The notes under the pieces are model-generated. The model was given only the letters and a program-made list of their open reading frames with translations. It had not been told where the DNA came from and made no database searches. A stretch of DNA of 21,136 nt, taken from Geobacter sp. UBA5608. GTDB lineage: Bacteria > Desulfobacterota > Desulfuromonadia > Geobacterales > Pseudopelobacteraceae. The stretch is taken from positions 1 to 21,136 of the forward strand of contig DIKW01000095.1 of the NCBI GenBank assembly GCA_002424705.1, written 5' to 3'. Positions within the stretch are counted from its first letter, which is position 1. Every line of letters begins with the position of its first letter. The translations under genes were made by a program, and so were the position numbers. This document shows, in pieces, positions 7,135-15,372 of the stretch.

Positions 7135-8616
7135 TTACGGCAGCTCGGTCTCGCCCATCAGGTAGCGGTCGCATTCCCGTGCCACACCGCGCCCCTCGTT
7201 AAAGGCCCAGACCACCAGGCTCTGGCCACGGCGGCAGTCGCCGGCGGCAAACACGCCCGGCACACTGGTGGCATAGCTGCCGTAGTCGGCCTTGATGTTG
7301 CTGCGGGGATCACGCTCAACCCCCATCGACTCAAGCAGCTGCTGCTCGGGCCCCAGAAAACCCATGGCCAGCAGTACCAGCCCTGCCGGACGAACCTGCT
7401 CAGTGCCGGCGACGGGCGTCGGCACAAACTGCCCCTTGTCGTTCTTCTCCCACTTGACCTGGACGGTATGTACTGCGGTGACAGTGCCTGCGGCGTCACC
7501 CTCAAACTTGGTGGCGGTGGTCAGGTAGCTACGAGGATCGGCCCCGTACTGCTCTGCTGCCTCCTCCTGGCCGTAATCAACCTTGAGGGTCTTGGGCCAC
7601 TCCGGCCAGGGGTTGTCGTCGGCCCGCTGTTCAGGCGATTGCGGCATGATCTCCAGCTGGGTCACCGACCGGCAGCCGTGACGCAGCGAGGTGGCCACGC
7701 AGTCGGTGCCGGTGTCGCCGCCGCCGATGATGATCACGTCCTTGTCCTTGGCGGAGATGTAGTCGGCCCCTGCCTGCAGCACCGCCTTGGTGTTGGCGGT
7801 CAGGAACTCCATGGCAAAGTGAATCCCCTTCAGCTCACGCCCCTCGATCGGCAGGTCACGGGGCTGGGTGGCGCCGGTGGCCAGCACCAGGGCGTCGAAC
7901 TCGCTGCGCAGCTTGTCCACCGGATAGGCGCTGCTGCCGACGGCGGTGTTGCAGACGAAGCTGATCCCTTCCTGCTCCATCAGCTTGATCCGGCGCAGCA
8001 CCACCTCGCGCTTGTCCAGCTTCATGTTGGGGATGCCGTACATCAGCAGACCGCCTGGCAGGTCGGCCCGCTCGAAGACCGTCACGCTGTGGCCGGCCTT
8101 GTTGAGCTGGGCTGCCGCTGTCAGGCCCGCTGGACCGGAACCGATCACCGCCACCTTCTTGCCGGTGCGGACCTTGGGCGGCTGCGCTACGATCCAGCCC
8201 TCCTGCCAGCCGCGCTCCACAATACTGACCTCGATGTTCTTGATGGTGACCGGTGGATCGCTGATACCGAGGGTACAGGAGCCCTCACAGGGCGCTGGAC
8301 AGACCCGTCCGGTAAACTCGGGGAAGTTGTTGGTGCGGTGCAGGCGATCCAAAGCCTGATGCCACAACCCACGGTAGACCAGATCGTTCCATTCGGGAAT
8401 CAGGTTGTTGATCGGACAGCCGCTGGCCATGCCGGACAGCAGCACCCCGGTGTGGCAGAACGGAATGCCGCAGTCCATGCAGCGCGCTCCCTGGATGCGC
8501 AGCTTCTCCTCCGACATATGCAGGTGAAACTCGTTCCAGTCCTTGAGCCGCTCCAACGGTTCGCGGTCCGCCGGAATCTCACGCTCATACTCCATAAATC
8601 CGGTTGGTTTTCCCAT
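7135..8616 (-). CDS. gltD: Glutamate synthase small (beta) subunit
   Basis: This 493-residue flavoprotein supplies electrons from NADPH to the large subunit for making glutamate from glutamine and 2-oxoglutarate. The N-terminal region has two cysteine clusters for [4Fe-4S] centres: C46/C49/C54/C67 (CMDCGIPFCHTG ... GCPINN) and C106/C110/C114 (VCPAPCEGSC). FAD-binding GSGPAG is at 159-164 (VAVIGSGPAGLTAA) and NADPH-binding GGGDTG at 298-303 (VIIIGGGDTGTDC). The flavin-contacting GVFAAGDCRRGQSLVVWA stretch is near the C-terminus. Length is normal. The start is ATG at 8616 (MGKPTGFMEYEREIP, the usual family N-terminus) with AGGGAT upstream; 17 further in-frame codons before it are not conserved. 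It follows gltB by 65 bases on the same strand and ends before the shared terminator. Confidence 0.96.
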   Translation of the reverse strand: MGKPTGFMEYEREIPADREPLERLKDWNEFHLHMSEEKLRIQGARCMDCGIPFCHTGVLLSGMASGCPINNLIPEWNDLVYRGLWHQALDRLHRTNNFPEFTGRVCPAPCEGSCTLGISDPPVTIKNIEVSIVERGWQEGWIVAQPPKVRTGKKVAVIGSGPAGLTAAAQLNKAGHSVTVFERADLPGGLLMYGIPNMKLDKREVVLRRIKLMEQEGISFVCNTAVGSSAYPVDKLRSEFDALVLATGATQPRDLPIEGRELKGIHFAMEFLTANTKAVLQAGADYISAKDKDVIIIGGGDTGTDCVATSLRHGCRSVTQLEIMPQSPEQRADDNPWPEWPKTLKVDYGQEEAAEQYGADPRSYLTTATKFEGDAAGTVTAVHTVQVKWEKNDKGQFVPTPVAGTEQVRPAGLVLLAMGFLGPEQQLLESMGVERDPRSNIKADYGSYATSVPGVFAAGDCRRGQSLVVWAFNEGRGVARECDRYLMGETELP

Positions 8617-8681
8617 GGTCGTTATCCCTATATCGTTCGTGATGCGTTCATAACAACGTTCATGCAACTGGCCGCTGGTCG

Positions 8682-11600
8682 TTAGGCTGCCTCTTTTGCA
8701 TTCTCCTCAAAGGCCGCCACCAACGCCTCCTCACCACTCAAACCAGACGCCTTGGCACGCTCGATGGCCTGCAGCATCCGCTTGTAGTCCATCGGCATCA
8801 CCTTGACGAAGCGGTCGGCGTAGACCTTCCAGTTGATCAGGATGATCGCTGCCCGGGCGCTGCCGGTCAGCTGCTCATGCTGCTCGATCATCGTCTTCAG
8901 GGTGGCCTTGTCCTGCTGGTCGAGGGTCTCCAGGGCAACGATTTCGGTATTGCAGCGGCTGGCAAAATCGCCATGTTCGTCGAAAACATAGGCCACGCCG
9001 CCGCTCATGCCGGCAGCGAAGTTACGGCCGGTGACACCCAGCACCACCACGGTGCCGCCGGTCATATACTCGCAGCCATGGTCGCCGACCCCTTCAACCA
9101 CGGCGTTGGCACCGGAGTTACGTACGCAGAAGCGCTCGCCGGCCACGCCACGGATGTAGGCGCTGCCGCTTGTGGCGCCGTACAAGGCCACGTTGCCGGC
9201 AATGATGTTCTCTTCGGCCTTGAAGGGCGAACCGGCCGGCGGATAGACCACAATCGAGCCGCCCGAGAGCCCCTTGCCCAGGTAGTCGTTGGCATCGCCG
9301 CACAGCTCCAGGTTCATCCCTTTGGGGATAAAGGCGCCGAAGCTCTGGCCGGCCGAGCCGTTGCACTTCAGTCGGACGGTCCCCTCCGGCAGCCCCTCGG
9401 CGCCATGCCTGAGGGTAATCTCATTGCCGACGATGGTACCCACCACCCGGTCGATGTTGGTGATCGCGAGCTCGGCCGAGACCGGCTCACCGGTTTCGAT
9501 GGCCGGCTGGCAGATCTTCAGCAGCCGGTTCATATCGAGGCACTTGTCCAGACCGTGATCCTGGGCCTCGACACAGTAGCTGACCGCGTCGATCCCCATG
9601 TCCGGGCTATACAGAATGTTACTGAAATCAAGCCCCTGAGCCTTCCAGTGGGCAACCGCCTTTTTGGGCTCCAGCACGTTGACGCGGCCCACCATCTCGT
9701 TGAAGGTGCGGAAGCCGAGCTGGGCCATCAGCTCGCGGACTTCCTGGGCCACAAAGCGCATGAAGTTGACCACGTACTCCGGCTTGCCTGAAAAACGCTT
9801 GCGCAGTTCCGGGTCCTGGGTGGCGACGCCGGCCGGGCAGGTGTTGCTGTGGCAAACCCGCATCATCACGCAGCCCAGGGTTACCAGCGGCGCAGTGGCG
9901 AAACCGAACTCCTCGGCCCCCAATAGCGCCCCGATCACCACGTCACGGCCGGTTTTCAACTGACCGTCCACCTCCACCACGATCCGGCTGCGCAGGTTGT
10001 TCAGCATCAGGGTCTGATGGGTCTCGGCCAGGCCCAACTCCCAGGGCAGGCCGGCATGCTTGATACTGGAGAGCGGCGAGGCGCCGGTACCGCCGTCGTA
10101 GCCGCTGACCAGCACCACGTCGGCGTGGGCCTTGGCAACCCCGGCGGCCACAGTGCCGACCCCCACTTCCGAGACCAGCTTGACGCTGATCCGGGCGCGA
10201 CGGTTGGCGTTCTTCAGGTCGTGGATCAGCTCGGCCAGGTCCTCGATCGAGTAGATGTCGTGGTGCGGCGGCGGCGAGACCAGGCCGACACCGGGGGTGG
10301 TGTGGCGGGTCTTGGCCACCCAGGGGTACACCTTGTGGCTCGGCAGCTCGCCCCCCTCGCCCGGCTTGGCCCCCTGGGCCATCTTGATCTGGATCTCGCC
10401 GGCGTTGGAGAGGTAATGGCTGGTGACGCCGAAGCGGCCGGAGGCCACCTGCTTGATGACACTGTTCTTGGAGTCGCCCTGCTCGTTGGTCCAGGTGAAC
10501 CGCTCCGGGTCCTCGCCCCCCTCGCCGGTGTTGGAACGGCCCCCGATCCGGTTCATGGCGATGGCCAGCGCCTCATGGGCCTCCTGGCTGATGGAGCCGT
10601 AGGACATGGCGCCGGTCTTGAAGCGCTTCATGATCTCCTCGACCGGCTCCACCTCTTCAATCGGCACCGGCACCTGCTGCTTGAAATCCAACAGGCCGCG
10701 CAGGGTGTAATGGCGTTCGCTCTGCTCGTCGATCAGGTTCGAGAAGACCTTGAACTCCTGATAGTCGTTGGTGCGGGTCGCCTTCTGCAGGGCGGTGATG
10801 GTCAACGGGTTGAAGAGGTGTTCCTCGCCGTCCTTGCGCCACTGGTACTGGCCGCCGGGATCAAGGGACGGTTCCGCCGCCACCCGCTTGGGGTAGGCCT
10901 TGGCATGCCGGTCCAACAGCTCCTTGGCGATGCCGTGCAGATCGGTGCCGCCGATCCGTGACGGGGTCCAGGTGAAATACTTGTCGATCAACGACTGATG
11001 CAGGCCCACCGCCTCGAAGATCTGGGCGCCGCGGTAACTGGGCACGGTGGAGATGCCCATCTTGGCCATGGTCTTGACGACCCCTTTAACGGTGGCCTTG
11101 ATGTAATTCTTGACCGCCTGCTTGTAGTCGACCCCCGACAGCATCCCCTGACGGATCAGGTCGTCAATCGACTCGAAGGCCAGGTAGGGGTTGATGGCGG
11201 TGCAGCCATAGCCCAGCAGGGTGGCGAAGTGATGCACCTCGCGCGGCTCGCCCGACTCAAGCACCAGCGAGACGTGGGTGCGGGTGGCGGTGCGGATCAG
11301 GTGGTGGTGCAGACCGGCCACCGCCAGCAGGGCCGGCAGGGCTGCATACTCCTCGTTGACCCCGCGGTCGGACAGGAACAGCACGGTGGTGCCGGCCTCA
11401 ATGAAGCGCACCGCCGCATTGCACAGGCTCTCCATGGCCCGTTCCATCCCCTCGACGCCATCCTCTGCCTTGAACAACAGCGACAGGGTGGTGGTCTTGA
11501 AGCCGGGCTGATCGAGATGCCGCAGCTTTTCGAACTCCTCATTGGTCAGAAGCGGGTGCTCCAACCGGATGATCCGGGCGCTGCCGGGGCTGGCCTTGAG

Positions 11601-13256
11601 CAGGTTCGATTCGGAGCCGATGCGGGTCACTGTGGAGGTGACGATCTCCTCGCGGATCGGGTCGATCGGCGGGTTGGTCACCTGGGCAAACAGCTGCTTG
11701 AAGTAGTTGTAGAGCAGCTGAGGCTGCTCGGAGAGTACCGCCAGCGGCGTGTCGGTGCCCATCGAACCCAGCGGCTGGGCGCCGTCCCGGGCCGAAGGGC
11801 CCAGGATCACCCGCTGGTCCTCGTAGGTGTAGCCGAAGGCCTGCTGGCGCTGCAACAGGCTGGCTTGGTCGAACGGCTGTTGCTTGGGGGCCTCGGGCAG
11901 GTTCTTCAACAAGAGTTGATTGGTCTTGACCCAGTCGCCGTAAGGTTTGGCCGAGGACAGCTCCTTCTTGATCTCCTCATCGGGCACGATCCGGCCCTGC
12001 ACGGTGTCGATCAGGAACATCCGGCCCGGTTGCAGGCGGCCCTTCTCGATCACGCGCTGCGGCTCCACCGGCAGCACGCCGGCCTCGGAGGCCATAATCA
12101 CCCGGTCGTCGTCGGTGATGTAGTAGCGGCAGGGACGCAGACCGTTACGGTCCAGCACCGCGCCGATGATCCGGCCGTCGGTGAAGGAGATCGCCGCCGG
12201 ACCGTCCCACGGTTCCATCAGACAGGCGTGGTATTCGTAAAAAGCCCGCTTCTCCTTGTCCATGGTCTCGTGGTTTTCCCATGGCTCGGGCACCATCATC
12301 ATCACGGCGTGGGGCAGGGAGCGGCCAGCCATCACCAGCAGTTCCAGGCAGTTGTCGAACATGGCCGAGTCGGAACCGTTGGTGTTGATGATCGGCAGCG
12401 CCTTCTTGATATCGTCGCCGAACAGTTCGCTGTTGAACATCGACTGCCGGGCGTACATCCAGTTGACGTTGCCCCGCAGGGTGTTGATCTCGCCGTTGTG
12501 GGCCATGAAGTGGTAGGGATGGGCCCGTTCCCAGCTCGGGAAGGTATTGGTGGAAAAACGCGAATGCACCAGCGCCAGGGCACTGACCATGTCCGGGTCG
12601 CGCAGGTCGGGATAGTACTGGTCCACCTGCACCGGCATCAACATCCCCTTGTAGATGATGGTGCGGGTTGAGATGCTGGCCACGTACCAGTAGGGATCAA
12701 CCTCTATGTCGCGTATCTCATGGATGGCACGCTGGTTGACGATATACAGTTTGCGATTGAAGGCATCCTCGTCCAGCTCGGTGTCCAGCGGCTGCAGAAA
12801 CAGCTGCCGCACCATCGGCTCACCGGCCTTGGCGGTCTCTCCCAGCGACGAGTTGTCGGTCGGCACATCGCGCCAGCCGATGATCTCAACCTGTTCCTCC
12901 TTGAGGATCCGTTCCAGCACATGACGGGCACTGTTCCGTTCCGTGGCCTTGGGCGAGGTAAACAGCATGGCAACACCATACTCGCCCGGCTCCGGCAGCC
13001 GAATCCCCAGCGGAGCACAGGCCTTGCGCAGGAACAGATCCGGCATCTGCAGCAGGATGCCGGCGCCGTCGCCGGTATTGGGCTCACAGCCCACCGCGCC
13101 ACGGTGATCCAGATTCATCAGCACGGTCAGCGCCTGCTGGACGATATCATGGGACTGCTTACCCTTGATATTGGCCACAAAACCGACGCCACAGGCATCA
13201 TGCTCGAACTGGGGATCGTACAGCCCCTGCTTTTTCGGTATTCCGATCGTTTTCAT
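8682..13256 (-). CDS. gltB: Glutamate synthase large (alpha) subunit
   Basis: The 1524-residue enzyme has the full GltB layout. A class II glutaminase domain starts at Cys22 (FEHDACGVGF) after a 21-residue propeptide that is expected to be removed. A central linker domain and the FMN-binding synthase barrel follow (ISQEAHEALAIAMNRIGGRS, RISVKLVSEVGVGTVAAGVA, SGYDGGTGASPLSS). The [3Fe-4S] cysteines are in RVCHSNTCPAGVATQDP (about residues 1127-1139, near base 9840-9875). A C-terminal GXGXG beta-helix domain (GNVALYGATSG, CEYMTGGTVVVLG) completes it. It makes ammonia by glutamine hydrolysis and channels it to 2-oxoglutarate. ATG at 13256 has AAAGG seven bases upstream; 30 extra in-frame codons upstream would cover the leader. 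A sigma-54 promoter lies upstream, and gltD follows. Confidence 0.97.
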   Translation of the reverse strand: MKTIGIPKKQGLYDPQFEHDACGVGFVANIKGKQSHDIVQQALTVLMNLDHRGAVGCEPNTGDGAGILLQMPDLFLRKACAPLGIRLPEPGEYGVAMLFTSPKATERNSARHVLERILKEEQVEIIGWRDVPTDNSSLGETAKAGEPMVRQLFLQPLDTELDEDAFNRKLYIVNQRAIHEIRDIEVDPYWYVASISTRTIIYKGMLMPVQVDQYYPDLRDPDMVSALALVHSRFSTNTFPSWERAHPYHFMAHNGEINTLRGNVNWMYARQSMFNSELFGDDIKKALPIINTNGSDSAMFDNCLELLVMAGRSLPHAVMMMVPEPWENHETMDKEKRAFYEYHACLMEPWDGPAAISFTDGRIIGAVLDRNGLRPCRYYITDDDRVIMASEAGVLPVEPQRVIEKGRLQPGRMFLIDTVQGRIVPDEEIKKELSSAKPYGDWVKTNQLLLKNLPEAPKQQPFDQASLLQRQQAFGYTYEDQRVILGPSARDGAQPLGSMGTDTPLAVLSEQPQLLYNYFKQLFAQVTNPPIDPIREEIVTSTVTRIGSESNLLKASPGSARIIRLEHPLLTNEEFEKLRHLDQPGFKTTTLSLLFKAEDGVEGMERAMESLCNAAVRFIEAGTTVLFLSDRGVNEEYAALPALLAVAGLHHHLIRTATRTHVSLVLESGEPREVHHFATLLGYGCTAINPYLAFESIDDLIRQGMLSGVDYKQAVKNYIKATVKGVVKTMAKMGISTVPSYRGAQIFEAVGLHQSLIDKYFTWTPSRIGGTDLHGIAKELLDRHAKAYPKRVAAEPSLDPGGQYQWRKDGEEHLFNPLTITALQKATRTNDYQEFKVFSNLIDEQSERHYTLRGLLDFKQQVPVPIEEVEPVEEIMKRFKTGAMSYGSISQEAHEALAIAMNRIGGRSNTGEGGEDPERFTWTNEQGDSKNSVIKQVASGRFGVTSHYLSNAGEIQIKMAQGAKPGEGGELPSHKVYPWVAKTRHTTPGVGLVSPPPHHDIYSIEDLAELIHDLKNANRRARISVKLVSEVGVGTVAAGVAKAHADVVLVSGYDGGTGASPLSSIKHAGLPWELGLAETHQTLMLNNLRSRIVVEVDGQLKTGRDVVIGALLGAEEFGFATAPLVTLGCVMMRVCHSNTCPAGVATQDPELRKRFSGKPEYVVNFMRFVAQEVRELMAQLGFRTFNEMVGRVNVLEPKKAVAHWKAQGLDFSNILYSPDMGIDAVSYCVEAQDHGLDKCLDMNRLLKICQPAIETGEPVSAELAITNIDRVVGTIVGNEITLRHGAEGLPEGTVRLKCNGSAGQSFGAFIPKGMNLELCGDANDYLGKGLSGGSIVVYPPAGSPFKAEENIIAGNVALYGATSGSAYIRGVAGERFCVRNSGANAVVEGVGDHGCEYMTGGTVVVLGVTGRNFAAGMSGGVAYVFDEHGDFASRCNTEIVALETLDQQDKATLKTMIEQHEQLTGSARAAIILINWKVYADRFVKVMPMDYKRMLQAIERAKASGLSGEEALVAAFEENAKEAA

Positions 13257-13310
13257 AGCGCAACCTTTGTCGTGAGGGAATTCCAGCCGTTTCATGCAGA
13301 GATCATCCGT

Positions 13311-13327
13311 GTGCAAGCAGCGGGCCA
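13311..13327 (-). promoter_or_regulatory. Predicted sigma-54 (RpoN) promoter of gltBD
   Basis: On the minus strand the sequence is TGGCCCG-CTGC-TTGCAC. It has the -24 GG and -12 GC at the required 12-base separation and differs from the TGGCACG-N4-TTGCW consensus at one base. The predicted start is near 13301, giving a leader of about 45 bases to the ATG at 13256. RpoN control of ammonia assimilation is well established in many bacteria, which fits. Confidence 0.65.
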
Positions 13328-13443
13328 ATCGCGCTGCACACTGCACAATACTACCACTATCTTGGTGTTTTTACAGGGCACGGGAAAAAAACAGGGGGGA
13401 CCGATGGGCGGGCGCCAACGACGACACGGCAACATCGCCGCTC

Positions 13444-13476
13444 GTTGATCAACAAAAGAGAGTTGCACAACAACTC
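13444..13476. promoter_or_regulatory. Paired GTTG-N2-CAAC dyads upstream of gltB (enhancer candidate)
   Basis: GTTGATCAAC (13444-13453) is a perfect 10-base palindrome, and GTTGCACAAC (13462-13471) repeats the GTTG-N2-CAAC pattern 18 bases away. The second sits in a wider dyad, GAGTTG-N5-CAACTC (13460-13476). They are centred about 147 and 165 bases upstream of the predicted gltB start, a usual distance for sigma-54 activator sites. The rest of the 364-base gap between gltB and the ABC-F gene holds the ABC-F terminator and no other gene that I can see. Confidence 0.45.
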
Positions 13477-13549
13477 ACAGGCTACACACATGTTCCCTGG
13501 TGAACGAGATTCGGCACCAGACAGGGCAACAACGGTGATACTCAGCCAC

Positions 13550-13581
13550 AAAAAAGCTGGTCCCGCATCTGCGGGACCGGC
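13550..13581 (-). terminator. Intrinsic terminator of the ABC-F gene
   Basis: On the minus strand a stem of 11 pairs (arms 13571-13581 and 13556-13566, one G-T pair, ATCT/AGAT loop at 13567-13570) is followed by TTTTTT (13555-13550). It begins 40 bases after the stop codon at 13621. Confidence 0.85.
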
Positions 13582-13620
13582 TGAAAAAACGCTTCTGAGA
13601 GACCTTAGCCGTTCAGCCGT

Positions 13621-15258
13621 CTACAGATCCAGCTCCACATGGCCGTTGCACAACTGATCGCGAGTCTGTGCCACCTCGCCACTCTCCAGATAATCATCGA
13701 AGTTCATGGTCCGGTCAATCACGCCGCCCGGGGTGAACTCCACGATCCGGTTGGCCACGGTGCTGACGAACTCGTGGTCGTGGGAGGCAAACAGCACCAC
13801 CTCGCTGAAGGCGATCAGACCGTTGTTGAGGGCGGTGATCGATTCCAGGTCCAGGTGGTTGGTCGGCTCGTCCAAAATCAGCACGTTGGCCCCGGCCAGC
13901 ATCATGCGGGACAGCATGCAGCGCACCCGCTCGCCACCGGAGAGCACCGCGCATTTCTTGGTGGCCTCGTCACCGGAAAACAGCATCCGCCCCAGAAAAC
14001 CACGGGCAAATGACTCCCCTTCTGTTGGCGGTGAATACTGCCCCAGCCATTCAATCAGGTTCAGGTCGTTGTCGAAGTAGGCGCCGTTCTCCTTGGGGAA
14101 GTAGGCGCTGGTGATGGTCACCCCCCAGCGGAAGCTGCCGCTGTCCGGCTCCAGCTCACCGGCCAGGATCTGGAACAGGGTGGTCTTGGCAAGACCATTA
14201 CCCCCCACAAAGGCGATCTTGTCCCCCTTGCGCACCGTCAGGGTCAGATCCTTGAAGACCGGCACGCCATCCACGGTCTTTGACAGGTCGCTGATCTCCA
14301 GAATGATATCCCCGCAGGGCCGCTCCGGCTTGAAGACCACGTAGGGATACTTGCGGGACGAGACCGGCATCTCCTCGATGGTCAGTTTCTCCAGCAGTTT
14401 TTTTCGTGATGTCGCCTGCTTGGCCTTGGACGCGTTGGAAGAGAAACGTTGGATAAACTCCTTCAGTTCGTTGGCCTTGTCGGTTACCTTACGGTTTTCG
14501 TCCTGCTTCTGCTTGAGGGTCAACTGGCTGGCCTGATACCAGAAGTCGTAGTTACCGACGTAGACCTGAATCCGGCCGAAGTCGATATCGGCCACATGGG
14601 TACAGACCTGGTTCAGGAAGTGGCGGTCGTGGGATACCACGATCACCGTGTTGTTGAAACGGGCCAGGAACTCCTCCAGCCAGGAGATCGACTTCAGGTC
14701 CAGGTGGTTGGTCGGTTCGTCCAACAGCAGGATGTCCGGGTTGCCGAACAGGGCCTGGGCCAGCAGCACCCGCACCTTGTCGCCCCCTTCCAGCTCCTTC
14801 ATCTGCTTGTGGCGCAGCCCTTCCGGAATGCCGAGACCGTTCAGCAGCACCGCCGCCTCCGATTCTGCCTCGTAGCCGTTCAGCTCGGCGAACTCCGATT
14901 CCAGTTCGGCCGAACGGATGCCATCCTCCTCGCTGAAGTCGCTCTTGGCGTACATCGCCTCCCGGGCCATCATCACCTCATACAGCCGGGTATGGCCCAT
15001 AATGACGGTATTGAAGACGGTATGTTCATCAAAGGCAAACTGATTCTGCTGTAGGAAGGCGATCCGCTCCTTCGGTCCAACCGATACGGTTCCCGAGTCG
15101 GCTTCTGACAGACCGGCCAAGATTTTCAAAAAGGTGGATTTGCCGGCGCCGTTGGCGCCGATCAGGCCGTAGCAGTTGCCCGGCACGAACTTGATGTTGA
15201 CATCCTTGAAGATGACCCGCTTGCCATAGGCAAGGCTGATGTTGTTTGCGCTGATCAT
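13621..15258 (-). CDS. ybiT: ABC-F family ATPase, YbiT type
   Basis: The 545-residue soluble protein has two ABC ATPase domains and no membrane segment. Domain 1: Walker A GANGAGKS (34-41), weak signature LEGGD (156-160), Walker B LLLDEPTNHLD with E181. A charged linker follows (about 245-300, including RFSSNASKAKQATSRKK), the ABC-F P-site tRNA-interaction motif region. Domain 2: Walker A GGNGLAKTT (352-360), with Ala357 where glycine is usual, signature LSGGE (439-443), Walker B LILDEPTNHLD with E464. The sequence follows E. coli YbiT closely (GLIGANGAGKST, QFAFDEHTV, VIMGH, EEDG). ABC-F proteins bind the ribosomal E site and relieve stalled or antibiotic-bound ribosomes. ATG at 15258 is chosen from the family N-terminus (MISANNISLAYG) and a GAAAGAGAG purine tract; 34 upstream in-frame codons cross a leader hairpin. 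Confidence 0.93.
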   Translation of the reverse strand: MISANNISLAYGKRVIFKDVNIKFVPGNCYGLIGANGAGKSTFLKILAGLSEADSGTVSVGPKERIAFLQQNQFAFDEHTVFNTVIMGHTRLYEVMMAREAMYAKSDFSEEDGIRSAELESEFAELNGYEAESEAAVLLNGLGIPEGLRHKQMKELEGGDKVRVLLAQALFGNPDILLLDEPTNHLDLKSISWLEEFLARFNNTVIVVSHDRHFLNQVCTHVADIDFGRIQVYVGNYDFWYQASQLTLKQKQDENRKVTDKANELKEFIQRFSSNASKAKQATSRKKLLEKLTIEEMPVSSRKYPYVVFKPERPCGDIILEISDLSKTVDGVPVFKDLTLTVRKGDKIAFVGGNGLAKTTLFQILAGELEPDSGSFRWGVTITSAYFPKENGAYFDNDLNLIEWLGQYSPPTEGESFARGFLGRMLFSGDEATKKCAVLSGGERVRCMLSRMMLAGANVLILDEPTNHLDLESITALNNGLIAFSEVVLFASHDHEFVSTVANRIVEFTPGGVIDRTMNFDDYLESGEVAQTRDQLCNGHVELDL

Positions 15259-15283
15259 GGTGATTCTCTCTTTCCGCAGCCAA

Positions 15284-15313
15284 TAAAAAAAACCGCAGGG
15301 GGTCTCCCTGCGG
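15284..15313 (-). terminator. Terminator-like hairpin in the ABC-F leader (attenuator candidate)
   Basis: On the minus strand: CCGCAGGG, loop AGACC, CCCTGCGG (15313-15293), then TTTTTTTTATT (15292-15282). It ends about 25 bases before the ABC-F ATG, leaving no room for a promoter in between, so ABC-F transcription must pass through it. It also lies 60 bases after the stop of the Gre-like gene and may end that transcript too. Stem and core match the hairpin before the DEAD-box gene at 19444-19474. Confidence 0.8.
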
Positions 15314-15331
15314 CAGTTCAGGTGCCGGACA

Positions 15332-15360
15332 GCTATAGCATACTTGGCCTGCCGGGGCAA
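15332..15360 (-). promoter_or_regulatory. Predicted sigma-70 promoter of the ABC-F gene
   Basis: Minus strand: TTGCCC (15360-15355), 17-base spacer, TATAGC (15337-15332) with a TGC extended -10. The transcript would start near 15325, only about 12 bases before the hairpin. The 11-mer TGCTATAGCTG (15340-15330) is identical at the DEAD-box gene promoter. Confidence 0.5.
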
Positions 15361-15372
15361 GCGCGACGCTGC

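Noticed and set aside
6946..8685. Long plus-strand open frame (579 codons) opposite gltD
   Set aside because: Complementary to gltD throughout; no motif, no ribosome-binding site, and it runs through the 7074-7102 terminator.
10998..12671. Long plus-strand open frame (557 codons) opposite gltB
   Set aside because: Shadow of gltB codons; composition (G, L, V, Q, H) is typical of antisense frames in GC-rich genes.
13380..13420. A7 tract next to G-rich sequence upstream of gltB, as a terminator
   Set aside because: No stable self-complementary stem precedes the T tract on the minus strand; the ABC-F transcript already has a strong terminator upstream of it.
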